DNA from: Chrysochromulina tobinii
Taxonomy: Eukaryota > Haptophyta > Prymnesiales > Chrysochromulinaceae
DNA length: 47,262 nt
NCBI GenBank assembly: GCA_001275005.1
Contig: JWZX01003243.1
Location: forward strand, 1-47,262
Direction: 5' to 3'
How positions within the stretch are numbered: the first letter of the stretch is position 1; each line of letters opens with the position of its first letter. Position numbers and translations under genes: made by a program. This document shows, piece after piece, positions 40,101 to 47,262 of this stretch. A model generated the notes under the pieces. The model had not been told where the DNA came from and did no database searches. It saw nothing but the letters and a program-made list of their open reading frames with translations.

Positions 40101-40424
40101 CTCTACTTGTGGATCGGCCGTGGCGTTCCGGCGGCCTTCCTCGAGCAGCTGCTGCGGGTGCGTACGCTCGAGGGCTACGACTGCTCGCGGCTGCGCGTGC
40201 CCACGCTCGATAACGACGTCTCCATCCGGGCAAACCGCCTTGTCAACGCAGTGCGCTCGCAGCGGCCTCAGCTCTTCCAGAGTGTTCGTGTGCTCACGGC
40301 CAAGGATCCTCTCGAAGGGCGCTTCCTGAGCATGCTCACAGAAGATCGCGCACAGACAGCGATGAGCTACGTCGAGTTCCTGTGCCACGTGCACAGGCAA
40401 ATTCAGCAGAAGTTCACAACGTGA
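37167..40424 (+). CDS. SEC24: SEC24, COPII cargo adaptor
   Basis: COPII coat subunit that selects cargo at ER exit sites with SEC23. The product has 1085 aa in one exon. The first ~280 residues are Pro/Met/Gly/Gln-rich repeats (PPMQPGIQPGMQPPRQP) including an exact 17-residue duplication, as in disordered SEC24 N-termini. Then come a zinc finger CERC…CNLC (VRCERCRAYVNPFFAF; YTCNLCGHVNQTP), the trunk (PPIVVLLEASIASV … LVTFDEGVHFYHV), beta-sandwich (FRCSKGLSVDEYLMGC), helical region and C-terminal gelsolin-like domain (LLDDATALYLWIGRGVP). The ATG at 37167 is the first in frame. Together with GRASP and PI4K it marks the secretory pathway. Confidence 0.95.
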   Translation: MRPGMPPPTQPGMMPAGRQPPMQPGIQPGMQPPRQPGMQPGLQPPMQPPMQPPMQARPPPPGGMLMHAATLGANLGATPPGGMMPPGACPMPQSIPPAGVRPIPQGMPPPGQQPPQPMPLPPRSMGMPGMPLPGAPPSGVPPRAPPPNGARMPMPPSSGPPQPAMRPPPGNAMPPPMGMPPGGSMPAPAGMRPVMGIPPPSGRPPAPGVQPMGMPPPSGRPPAPGVQPMGMPPPTGMPPPTGMPPAAPTVPLTGLQVDHARPKAVIQRRQYAQGEMPPPDDQPASNGSQYRSPAGVAASPAAGAAKANTSSNRIDPSQIPRPDAARPAETWSTRANVGQCPPPATSAYIVDDDGNCSPRYMRLTLNQVINTGELLTSSGMPFAVVAQPLAEVPPCDGPVPVVDFGDLGPVRCERCRAYVNPFFAFNDGGRSYTCNLCGHVNQTPRDYYCEIDHNGYRRDHRERAELCRGLCDFVAPAEYQARPPRPPPIVVLLEASIASVTSGIFHAVIASLGAILPTLPPYTEFALVTFDEGVHFYHVGAEGTLRTMSVPDNTEVCLPLPPSALLMRLGDALDHVEQILKALPELVTHSQKADTAFGSALQACHLLLEKTGGRLLCFQHVLPVLGHMKLQQRDDVRLYGTDKERALFAPPEGTGWEALAKEMAKAQVCVSSFHFTSSAYVDVAACAILATRTGGQVYLYQSCVPEQRDVWALKLEVELGRNLRRDFGFEGVMRFRCSKGLSVDEYLMGCTPPPGQMEVDVPGIDADHAFAVTLKHDDKLEDGAPAYVQCALLYTTSAGQRRVRVLTLGLQSTSAMASLYRYADLDALLNVMLRQSIALARKQNMHQVRESVVNATVKMLYCYRKMCASASTAAGQLILPESLKLLPLYTLSLTKNGVLRAGTDVRADERNALMAAGSRMPVASSVAFVYPRLFGVHTLDEYACALEADGTPRLPSMTSLSVEKLEADGAFLLDDATALYLWIGRGVPAAFLEQLLRVRTLEGYDCSRLRVPTLDNDVSIRANRLVNAVRSQRPQLFQSVRVLTAKDPLEGRFLSMLTEDRAQTAMSYVEFLCHVHRQIQQKFTT
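37760..37860. repeat. 51-bp tandem repeat in SEC24 N-terminus
   Basis: Two near-identical 51-bp units (CCCTCCGGCCGGCCTCCTGC…CAACCGATGGGCATGCCGCC) encode PPPSGRPPAPGVQPMGM twice. Fragments of the GGGCATGCCGCC end continue downstream. It is a recent in-frame expansion of the disordered tail. Confidence 0.85.
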
Positions 40425-41237
40425 GGGAGAGGGAGACGACGCGACCTGCTGAGGCAGACGAAGGCCATCGACGAGCTACAGGGCTCGTGCCCGTAGCGAG
40501 CCCGGGCTCGCACTTTCGCATGAATGGGCAGGCGCGGCGGGGATGTGAGCAAGGGTATGTGCAGTTTGCATGTGCAATGCGGCGGATGCGTGAGGCTCCT
40601 GGTTACCTCCCCATGGCAATCCGACTTTGGATCCTCACGCGACGGAGACGAGCCCCAGCGTTAGAGGGCGCCCTGAGCACAGTCCATTGATCGCGACACC
40701 GAGGGTCCGTCTGAGCCGTCCTGCCGTGGTGCCGTTGTTGCGTGGCGCCGGTAACGGTGGGGCGTAGCGCGGTCGCGGGGTCGGCGTGTGTGGAGTGGTG
40801 CGACGCGCACTTGCGTACTGCGGGGAAAGTGAGCTCTCCCGGGCGCCGACACCGGGACACGTTCGGCTTCGGGACCCCACGTCCGACAAATGCCCGACGC
40901 CCGAGATTCCAGCATTGTAGCATACGCGCATACACGACGTGTTGCATGCCAGGGTGAAACCAAGCGGCCGCGTCGCTTTCCGACAAATGTCAGAAATGAG
41001 TTTCAATGCGGATCGTTCGCGTAAAGGGCCTTAAAAGGGCCTACGCACGCAGCATGGTGCTTACAAGTACTGATGGCGTGTACCTCCGGCCCAAGCATGT
41101 ACGAGGTCCGGTACAATACTCGTTTGACCGGTCCCAAACGCCCACGGCGGACCCTCACGGCTGGCGCGTGCCTGGCGGTTCGATGTGCAGCTTTCGACGG
41201 GACACCCCAGCGCACGCCCCTGCTTCGAGATCTTGGT
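40425..41237. other. Convergent spacer holding dispersed repeat copy 1
   Basis: About 810 bases between SEC24 and the acylphosphatase-like gene. The right part is a dispersed repeat with another copy near 46.6 kb. The left part is CG-rich with no gene. Confidence 0.45.
40921..41168. repeat. Dispersed repeat, copy 1
   Basis: About 250 bases, running from CATACGCGCATACACGACG to ACGGCGGACCCTCACGG. Shared blocks with copy 2 include GTGTTGCATGC, AGGGTGAAACCAAGCG, TCGCTTTCCGACAAATG, GTGTACCTCCGGCCCAAGC, ATGTACGAGGTC and CGTTTGACCGGTCCCAAACG. Both copies have the same orientation and lie in spacers. The repeat has no terminal inverted repeats or target duplications that I can see. Confidence 0.85.
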
Positions 41238-41936
41238 CTACGCTGCCCACTGAACTTGCACCTTCTCCGGGCGTGCCAGCGGCGGGCCGAGATAGCACCA
41301 CCTGACGAAGGACTTGAGTCGTTCTGATTTGCCGCTGCACACGACACTCAGCTGCTCCGGACTCGTTGAAGGCTCCTTCGTCAGCTTGAGGCCCCGGTTG
41401 AAGACTGCCTCGGTTTTCAGGTGTCGCGCTATGTAGTCCATGTCTGCCTCGGGGCCCGACATGGTGATCTTGGCGGTAGCCGACGGCTGCGCCAGATTGA
41501 TGAGCGGGAAGCTAGCCATGTACGCCCCGACAGGCAGCTGCGTGCTTTCCTTCACTTGCGCGCCCACGGCAGCAGCTGCCCGAATGCGTTTCACGAATGC
41601 AGTGATGGTATCCTGCGGGCCCTCGGCGATGATCTCAATGCGGCCGCTGGGAAGAGAATAGATGACGCCCGTCAGGCCGGTGTCACACTCGCCGCCGCCG
41701 CACGCGGCCTCCTGGAGTTTTGAGGCCGAGCCGGCGCTGAACACTAGTGAGACGCGTGAGCCAGCGACAAGAGCGGGTGCCTCCTTCTGCTGGAAGCCAC
41801 CCAGCACCAGCGGCGACGAGCGACGGCATACAGGCGCGGCGATGCGGACGAGCGCGTTTGGCAGGGTCTGTGGCACCAGGGCGAGCGAGCGAGCGAGCGC
41901 GAACGTGGCGGCGACGACGACGACGACGGCCCCCAT
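41238..41936 (-). CDS. Tandem acylphosphatase-like domains, plastid-type leader
   Basis: Protein of 232 aa in one exon. A hydrophobic leader (MGAVVVVVAATFALARSLAL) and an Arg-containing stretch suggest targeting through the secretory route to a complex plastid. Two acylphosphatase-like (alpha/beta sandwich) repeats follow. The first (about 60-145) is GLTGVIYSLPSGRIEIIAEG with PQDTITAFVKRIR. The second (about 155-232) is KITMSGPEADMDYIARHL … LSVVCSGKSERLKSFVRW, ending YLGPPLARPEKVQVQW. The 'GxVQGVxFR' phosphate loop with its catalytic Arg, and the catalytic Asn, are not visible in either copy. It may be a binding module rather than an enzyme. Divergent from the cyclin gene. Confidence 0.68.
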   Translation of the reverse strand: MGAVVVVVAATFALARSLALVPQTLPNALVRIAAPVCRRSSPLVLGGFQQKEAPALVAGSRVSLVFSAGSASKLQEAACGGGECDTGLTGVIYSLPSGRIEIIAEGPQDTITAFVKRIRAAAAVGAQVKESTQLPVGAYMASFPLINLAQPSATAKITMSGPEADMDYIARHLKTEAVFNRGLKLTKEPSTSPEQLSVVCSGKSERLKSFVRWCYLGPPLARPEKVQVQWAA

Positions 41937-42095
41937 ACGGTTCCGTTAATTACGTGCTTGCTCAAACATGCACATCGAGTTTTGGGCTACACAGGGCCTG
42001 ATCTTCACTGCATATCCTCTCCCAACTTCCAAGAAACCGATCTCAAGGAACATGTAAACGCGAAAAGAGTAGAAGGATTCACGCTGGGCCCAGGG

Positions 42096-42774
42096 ATGAC
42101 CTACCCCCTTACTCAACGCGTTCTCCTTGAAGCCTGCCTTGTGCTCGGCTGGTCAGATACCGTGCTCGCGACGGCTGCGGCCTACCGCTGCCTCGCCGCT
42201 CGAGCAGCTTCTGAGGTTGCCGAGTCCACTGAGGCGGCGACGGGCAGATTTGAGGACAGATTCTGCATGTTTATTCCTCGCGAGCAAGATATGCGAAGAA
42301 CCGCGACGCGTCCGCGATGTGATGAACGCCGTGCATCTCGCCAGCAACGGCATGCCTCTTGCCGACTCGCACTGCTATTGGCAGCTCAAGGAGCAGGTGC
42401 TGCTAGCAGAGCAGAGGCTGCTGCGCGCACTCGGCTTCAACACGCGCACGGCGCAGCCGCATGTTCTGTTGCTCAACGTGCTTCGAGCTCTGGGCGCACC
42501 GCGGGCGCTCTACGACCTTTCTGCGGCCTTGCTGAATGATGGATGCGGCGCAGGCGTGTCCACGGCTTTCAACAGCCGCGTCCTCGTCGCTGCGGTTATC
42601 GGGATGGGCGCGGCGATGCTCGAGTTGCCGCTGCCTCCAGGCTGGCGCGATGTGCTCGAGGTGAATGACCACGCCGTAGAGAGCGCGTGCCACGCGCTGC
42701 TCGACTGCTATGCTCCGGCGGACTCCAGTTTCGAATGCGAAGGCCGGAGCTCCGCACCCTTCGATAGACGATAG
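42096..42774 (+). CDS. Cyclin (cyclin Q / cyclin L-like), frame change in cyclin box 1
   Basis: The downstream frame reads CLFLASKICEEPRRVRDVMN, then WQLKEQVLLAEQRLLRALGF and PHVLLLNVLRAL: end of cyclin box 1 and start of box 2, close to CCNQ (FAM58) and transcription cyclins. These cyclins activate CDKs such as CDK10 or CDK11. The start of box 1, MTYPLTQRVLLEACLVLGWS DTVLATAAAYR, is in another frame. The two frames switch between about 42190 and 42260. No GT-AG pair with fitting phase was found. A GC-AG intron (TACCGCT|GC…GGCAG|AT, about 58 bp) fits phase, but shortens the box; a sequence error or frameshift is equally possible. The first ATG is 42096; the protein would be about 200 aa. Confidence 0.65.
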
Positions 42775-42954
42775 AGCTTGACCGCAGGGGCGCAGGCTTG
42801 ACTCTCTGTCAGTGTCTCTCAGAGAGACTGGAGTCCACACACTCGAGCAGATCGTCGACACATTAGCGCAACAACCAGGCTACATGTAGAGTAATGCCGG
42901 CTTTGTGCGGAGTTGAACTTGCACTTCTCCGGCGTGGGTGAAAAAACGCTCCAA

Positions 42955-42983
42955 ATCTCAAAGATCACAAGCAACTTTGAGAT
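42955..42983. promoter_or_regulatory. 9-bp perfect hairpin between cyclin and YWTD genes
   Basis: ATCTCAAAG (42955-42963) and CTTTGAGAT (42975-42983) are perfect inverted repeats with an 11-base loop. The hairpin lies about 85 bases before the YWTD start codon and could be an operator or mRNA leader element. It is an AT-richer island in GC-rich DNA. Confidence 0.35.
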
Positions 42984-43066
42984 CTTCGAACACGTCGAGG
43001 TCGCGCGCCAGCTTGGAGCAAGCCACTGCGTTCCGCCCGCTGCTGCCACCGCCAGCGCACCTAGCC

Positions 43067-44633
43067 ATGGCTGCTGTATACGCGGCTCTCCCCGTGGCTG
43101 CCATGTTTCTATGGGCGTGGGCGGCTGGGTCCGAGCTTTCACCGGGGCTCTGCAAGCACCATCATCATGGACGCCTCCCCGTCTCTCTGCTGCCTGACTG
43201 TGCCAGCTCAGCGCCAGCAACAGCGGCAGAGGGACATCACGAGGGCGGTTACAAAAGCACTTTTCTGGACGGAGAGCTACTACGACTCGAACCAGAATCG
43301 CTGGGTTGGCCGTGTACGCACGGCGGAGGCGCATCAGACGAAGTCCCCGTGAGTGGTCGCTACCTGCGCACTCGCAACCCATGCTCACGCAGCTCTGCCT
43401 CCTGCGCCCGTCGCGCCTTCGACTGACGCTCCGCTGCGCTCACCATCGCCTGCACGCAGGCGTACGCTCCAAGAGGGGTTACGCAACCCGACGGGCCTAG
43501 CCGTCGACTCGGTTGCCAAAAAGGTGTTCTGGACTGACTGGGGCAACAGCGCCATCACGCGCTGCGACCTCCTGCAAACAGACATGGCCTCCGCTACGAC
43601 TCGCACGATAGGCGATGGTTTGTTTGGCCGCCGAATGAACGACGGCCCATGGGGGCTCGCCATTGACCCGGCGACGGGCACCCTCGTGTGGAGTGAAGCG
43701 GGCGGCGCTGCGCTGCGATGTGCCGACTACGATGGCAGCAGCGTGAGCCTGCTCAGCGACGGCGATCGCAACAGCTGGAGCGCCACGGGCCCATGGGGTC
43801 TCGCGCTGCAGATGGGCCCTGCTGACGCAGCGGCCACCGCACCGTCAGCCGAGGACCGCTTGCCCTCTGGCAGCGCCGTCATGCGCGCCGCTCGTAGGGT
43901 CTTCTGGACGTCGTGGGGTCGCATTCAGAAATGCGACCTCAGCACGGGTCGCGTAGAGGACGTCGTGCGTGGACTAGTCGATCCGACAGGTTTGGTCTTT
44001 GACGAGCGCGAGGACGGGCGTCTCTTCTGGACCGACGCGAAGGCGGGCAAGGTGCAGTGCGCTGCCCTCGACGGCACGCGCGTATGCGACGTGGCCACCG
44101 GCCTCGACGAGCCTTTTGGTCTCGTGCTCGGGCCGACGCACCTGTTCTGGACCGACCGCCGCCGCGGGGCCATCCAGTCGTGCTGCCTGCGCACGGGCGC
44201 CGTGCGCGACGTGATTACGGGCCTGTGTGCGCCTGAGGGTATCGGTGCGCTCACCGAATCAGCTCCGCTCCGAGTGCCCGTCCGCTCATCTCGTGCGTCT
44301 GCGGACGCGACGGCGGTGGCTCGTCCGCAGCGGCGAAGGCAGCAGCCCCAGCCGTGGCGAAGGCAGCAGCCGCAGCAGTGGTGGATGCTGCAGCCGCACA
44401 CGCCGCAGCAGGACGCGCATGGTGAGCAAGGCAAGGAGCTGCTCCGCACACCGTCTGCGGCAGGAAATGCGCATTCGGTGGTGCGGAGCCGCTTGCGCGT
44501 CGCTGCAAATCCGGTTCGTGCCGCCGAGAGCTCGACACGGCCGCTCAGCGTGCAGGAGCTCATGAAGCGCAGCGCCTCGACGCTGCGCGAGATGCAGCAG
44601 CAGGAACGCCAGGAGGCGGGAGTGGGCATATGA
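43067..44633 (+). CDS. Secreted YWTD (LDLR class B) beta-propeller protein (3 exons)
   Basis: Exons 43067-43128, 43232-43348 and 43460-44633 (103- and 111-bp introns, phase 2) give 450 aa. Exon 1 gives a signal peptide, MAAVYAALPVAAMFLWAWAA. Five YWTD-type blades follow: ALFWTESYYDSNQNRWVG, KKVFWTDWGNSAITRCD, RRVFWTSWGRIQKCDL, GRLFWTDAKAGKVQCA and HLFWTDRRRGAIQSC. A variant LVWSEAGGAALRC sits between the second and third. Such propellers bind partner proteins outside the cell. The last ~110 residues are Gln/Trp/Arg-rich and helical (VQELMKRSASTLREMQQQER), with no membrane segment. The second splice is secure; the first acceptor (GGCAGAG|G) is weaker. If it is wrong, the start could be 43167 (MDASPSLCC). 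Confidence 0.7.
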
Positions 44634-44890
44634 GGTTCCGTTGTTATTAGGAAAGGCTCCGGCCCCTCGTCCAGGTGCGGTGGGACAAAGTTCACAGAGA
44701 GTGTATATTAAATAATTCCTGAAGATGCTTGACCTACTACACGCGGTAGCTCGGCCGGAAGCGTCAATCGAACACCAAGATCAGTGCGCGAAACCGGGAA
44801 CAGCGGACGACTACCGCTGCTGCAGAATACAACACGCACAGAATTCGGAAATTTTTGAGCTCACGTTTGTTAACAGCGAGTTCACAGCCA

Positions 44891-46324
44891 ATGTTTATAG
44901 TTCACACCCCCGTGACCGACGAGATGCTGGGTTCTCGCGTCACGACTGCGTCTGAGATGCTGCGGGCGTTCCATAGCAGCATTGATGGCCCGGCAAACGC
45001 AGAGGAGGCGCGGCGCTACCGCATCGTTCAGGGCGAGCGCATCTGCGGTTGGAGTTGCGATCCTTCTGGTCCGTATTACGAGCAGGACAAGCACCTCTGC
45101 CCTGCGGAGTGCAAGCCAGGATACCGGCTGAAGCCCGGCAAAGCCCGCTATGAGCGCATCGCCGACGTTTGTCACACGGACCCACCACCACTGCCACCGC
45201 CCAGCAGCCCTGGCTTGCGTGCGTCATGCAGCGACGACGCGACTGCAATCGCCAACGCAGGTGTGTGGATGCTGATTGGCGTGCAAACGGGCCCAACGCA
45301 CCGCGGCCGGCGCGATGGCATCCGGCGCTCGTGGAAGCGATGGGATCAGGACAACAGCGGCGTGCTCGTGTGCTTCCTCATCGGCCGTGTGGGCATCGCC
45401 GCTGAGGTGCTCGCGGAGCTCGGCGAGGAGGGCAAGGCGCACAATGACCTACTGTGGCTCGTGAACGCCACAGACGCCGGCGTCCCCACGATCAAGGGTT
45501 ACCATTGGTGGCGCGCGGCGAACCGGCTGCTGCCGCCGCCCGGCTCGACGCGCGGCATTCGAATCGCTGCCAAAGTCGACGACGACAGCTTTCTACACGT
45601 CGGCAACCTGATGGCCGACATGCGACGGCTGCACTGCGCCGAGTACCTGCACTACGGCTCCATAGGCTTCACGGGATACGACCCGTCCATTTGGAAGCTG
45701 TGCGGCTGGTCGTGGCAAACGCACGGTGCCAACTACCGCAAGAACCAGTGCGCCGACCATGGCGCGTACCCGCCATTCCCATTCATGAACGGCGTGCTCG
45801 AGCTGCTCTCAGCGCCTCTCGTGCGCTACGTCGCGACCTCTCCCGACGTCTTCGCCTTCGTCACGCGCGCCGAGCGAGCCGTCGAGGCGCGCAAGGCTGC
45901 CGGCTGGGGCATGAGCCCCAAGGGTGGCCAGCGCGGGCCGCGCGTCTGGCGTCAGAATGAGGATGTCGCCCTGGGCTTTTGGCTCAGCCGCGCAGAGCGG
46001 CGCGGTCTGTTCAACGTGACGTGGGTGCGCATCAATGACCGTGCGATGAACATGGCTTGCATCTCCACCAAGGGTATGTACCAGCGGCCTCGGAATGACA
46101 CGATCAGCGTCCACTTTCTGAAGCGGCCGGGCGGCCTCGAATACATTTGGGGTCTCCTGCACGATGGGGTGCCGCACTCGCCCCAGAATTGCTCGCGTTG
46201 GGTGTGGCACGATGCGTGCCGCAGCCCCAAGGATGCTGATACGGAATGGTGCCAGCGGCACCCAACCGATAAGCTGGATCCCAACTTCGACGCGAGTCCG
46301 CGGCGCGCTGAGGACAAACATTGA
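44891..46324 (+). CDS. GT31-like glycosyltransferase
   Basis: Protein of 477 aa with the features of beta-1,3-galactosyltransferase/N-acetylglucosaminyltransferase type enzymes. RGRRDGIRRSWKRWDQDNSG is the family's early 'R…IR.TW' motif. The metal-binding DxD is in IAAKVDDDSFLHVGNL. PFPFMNGVLELLS replaces the usual 'YP.Y..G.gY.ls', and the catalytic-side acidic motif is WRQNEDVALGFWLS. A Cys-rich N-terminal segment precedes it (ERICGWSCDPSG … HLCPAECKPGY) with a Pro-rich spacer. No signal anchor is visible from the first ATG at 44891; AACAGCGAGTTCACAG just before it could be an acceptor for a missing leader exon. It would act in the Golgi on glycoproteins or glycans. Confidence 0.8.
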   Translation: MFIVHTPVTDEMLGSRVTTASEMLRAFHSSIDGPANAEEARRYRIVQGERICGWSCDPSGPYYEQDKHLCPAECKPGYRLKPGKARYERIADVCHTDPPPLPPPSSPGLRASCSDDATAIANAGVWMLIGVQTGPTHRGRRDGIRRSWKRWDQDNSGVLVCFLIGRVGIAAEVLAELGEEGKAHNDLLWLVNATDAGVPTIKGYHWWRAANRLLPPPGSTRGIRIAAKVDDDSFLHVGNLMADMRRLHCAEYLHYGSIGFTGYDPSIWKLCGWSWQTHGANYRKNQCADHGAYPPFPFMNGVLELLSAPLVRYVATSPDVFAFVTRAERAVEARKAAGWGMSPKGGQRGPRVWRQNEDVALGFWLSRAERRGLFNVTWVRINDRAMNMACISTKGMYQRPRNDTISVHFLKRPGGLEYIWGLLHDGVPHSPQNCSRWVWHDACRSPKDADTEWCQRHPTDKLDPNFDASPRRAEDKH

Positions 46325-46577
46325 GGAGACTCTTAGGAGACTCTTACTCATACTTGTGGTGCGGAGCCGTCCGTTGCCGTCCGTTGAGGTGTGGTGAGCG
46401 CTTGCCGCGACACCCTGACTGACAGTGAGTGACATGGACTGACTGACTCGGTCAACTAAAATCCTGGGGACCCTGAAAACACTTACTTCTTAAACTGTCC
46501 TCTGTCGAGCTCGCGACGTCGCGGACTCTGAGTCGCGTCACTCTTCTCGCGACCAGCCGCGAGTTATCGCAATTCGT

Positions 46578-46770
46578 CTTCGCATACAGACGTGTTGCAT
46601 GCGAGGGTGAAACCAAGCGCGTCGCTTTCCGACAAATGAGTGAATGCGGGTCGTTATTAAAGCCTACACACGTTACTGATGCGTGTACCTCCGGCCCAAG
46701 CATGTACGAGGTCGGTACAGTACTCGTTTGACCGGTCCCAAACGCCCACGGCGGACTCTAACGGCGGGCG
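46578..46770. repeat. Dispersed repeat, copy 2
   Basis: Same orientation as copy 1 and about 190 bases long because two internal blocks are shorter. The blocks ACGTGTTGCATGC, AGGGTGAAACCAAGCG, TCGCTTTCCGACAAATG, TGTACCTCCGGCCCAAGC and GTTTGACCGGTCCCAAACG are shared almost exactly. Confidence 0.85.
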
Positions 46771-46910
46771 CGCGGCCCTCTCTCAAGGGCCGGCTAGCGA
46801 GCGTCGCCGTCCGCACGCCGCCAGCGCTCGCGCACGCGTCGCCGTGCCCGCGCTTGCTGCTGGGCGGGCTAAAAAGCGGGAAATAAATCCTAGACGTACA
46901 ATGCCGTGGT

Positions 46911-46980
46911 AGACGTGTTGCACGCCGGCGTGAAACGAGATCCGACAAAATTTTCGAACTCCCGCAATGCGGGACCCCAC
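46911..46980. repeat. Dispersed repeat, degenerate copy 3 (partial)
   Basis: AGACGTGTTGCACGCCGGCG, then TGAAACGAGATCCGACAAAA, CAATGCGGGACCCCAC matches the left half of copies 1 and 2. GGGACCCCAC also occurs just left of copy 1 (40872-40881). Confidence 0.65.
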
Positions 46981-47108
46981 TCGACTTTTTCTCGCGGCCA
47001 CGCCGCGTTCAGATGCGTGAGTAATATTGAAGGTGAGCGTCCCGGACCTTGACGACTCATCCTTCGCCCCGTGCGGCTACCGTAACACCTCAATCACTCT
47101 AGAGGCTG

Positions 47109-47262
47109 ATGTCTACAGAGAAGGAAGATCAGCCTAGGGCTGCGCGGCGCGCCGAGGACGAGGCGCGCGTGCTTAGCTGCAAGGTGAGTGAGGCGAGTAG
47201 GAAGCACCAGTCCGAGACGTATCCGAGACGGATCAGGGCAGAACAATCAAACCAAGCCGCAT
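47109..47262 (+). CDS. First exon of a gene cut by the window edge
   Basis: ATG at 47109 opens 25 codons (MSTEKEDQPRAARRAEDEAR VLSCK) ending at 47183 in AAG|GTGAGTGAGG, a strong donor. Everything after 47183 would be intron. The peptide is charged and helical and cannot be assigned. It is listed because the start and donor context match the other first exons here. Confidence 0.4.
   Translation, partial: MSTEKEDQPRAARRAEDEARVLSCKVSEASRKHQSETYPRRIRAEQSNQAA

Larger units (their letters stand above)
46325..47108. other. Right-end spacer with repeat copies 2 and 3
   Basis: Apart from the dispersed repeats there are short direct repeats after the GT31 stop (GGAGACTCTTA twice at 46324-46346; CCGTCCGTTG twice at 46366-46387). 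No gene is supported. Confidence 0.5.

Noticed and set aside
46452-46948. Minus-strand peptides shared by the two dispersed repeat copies (for example RVRRGRLGPVKRVLYR)
   Set aside because: The shared reading frames follow from nucleotide identity; frames are interrupted differently in each copy, and no start or family supports translation.
1-47262. Defence island, toxin-antitoxin, CRISPR or viral element
   Set aside because: Searched for Cas, nuclease-operon, integrase, reverse transcriptase, capsid and transposase motifs; none found. All recognised genes are eukaryotic cellular genes.

Overview
This is a nuclear genomic window from a eukaryote, most likely a flagellated microalga with a complex (secondary-type) plastid; a haptophyte fits best, but a pelagophyte or relative cannot be excluded. 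The DNA is GC-rich. Most genes carry zero to three short GT-AG introns, mostly 53-122 bp. The genes are core eukaryotic: a ubiquitin protease, cytosolic Asp- and Tyr-tRNA synthetases, GRASP, MCM10, PI4-kinase beta, SEC24 and a cyclin. An axonemal SAXO-like protein suggests flagella. Three proteins start with hydrophobic leaders followed by Arg-rich stretches, as expected for plastids bounded by extra membranes. No bacterial operons, prophage, CRISPR arrays, rRNA or convincing tRNA genes were seen.

Layout, left to right. About 0.6 kb of repeat-bearing spacer; USP47-like deubiquitinase (-); SAXO-like microtubule protein (+); AspRS with a Dpy30/RIIa-like N-terminus (-); a DNA-repair gene that I read as one FHA-BRCT-UBA-TDP1 fusion (-); GRASP (-); GSKIP-like (+); LTO1/YAE1-like (-); MCM10 (+); HAD phosphatase-like (-); PI4K beta (-); small coiled-coil protein (+); double-length TyrRS (-); ShKT-prolyl 4-hydroxylase (+); coiled-coil/IQ protein (+); DUF1475-like membrane protein (-); a four-exon protein with a Tudor-like segment (+); a small ESCRT-III-like helical protein (-); a plastid-targeted unknown (+); EF-hand-like protein (-); SEC24 (+); tandem acylphosphatase-like plastid protein (-); cyclin (+); secreted YWTD propeller (+); GT31-like glycosyltransferase (+); repeats; and the first exon of a gene cut by the right edge.

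The genes are packed as alternating divergent and convergent pairs. Eight divergent pairs share spacers of about 0.1-0.3 kb, and a ninth has 0.74 kb. Functional links are loose. SEC24, GRASP and PI4K beta serve ER-Golgi traffic. P4H, GT31 and the YWTD propeller belong to the secretory or surface-glycoprotein pathway. MCM10 and the FHA-BRCT-UBA-TDP1 protein serve DNA replication and repair.

Many gene models here were rebuilt by joining reading frames across splice sites with matching phase. The most notable result is the FHA-BRCT-UBA-TDP1 architecture: the second half of its BRCT domain lies beyond an intron made of tandemly duplicated exon-like sequence. Other points of interest are the Dpy30-AspRS fusion, the pseudo-dimeric TyrRS, the double acylphosphatase fold without visible catalytic residues, and a dispersed repeat with three copies near the right end.
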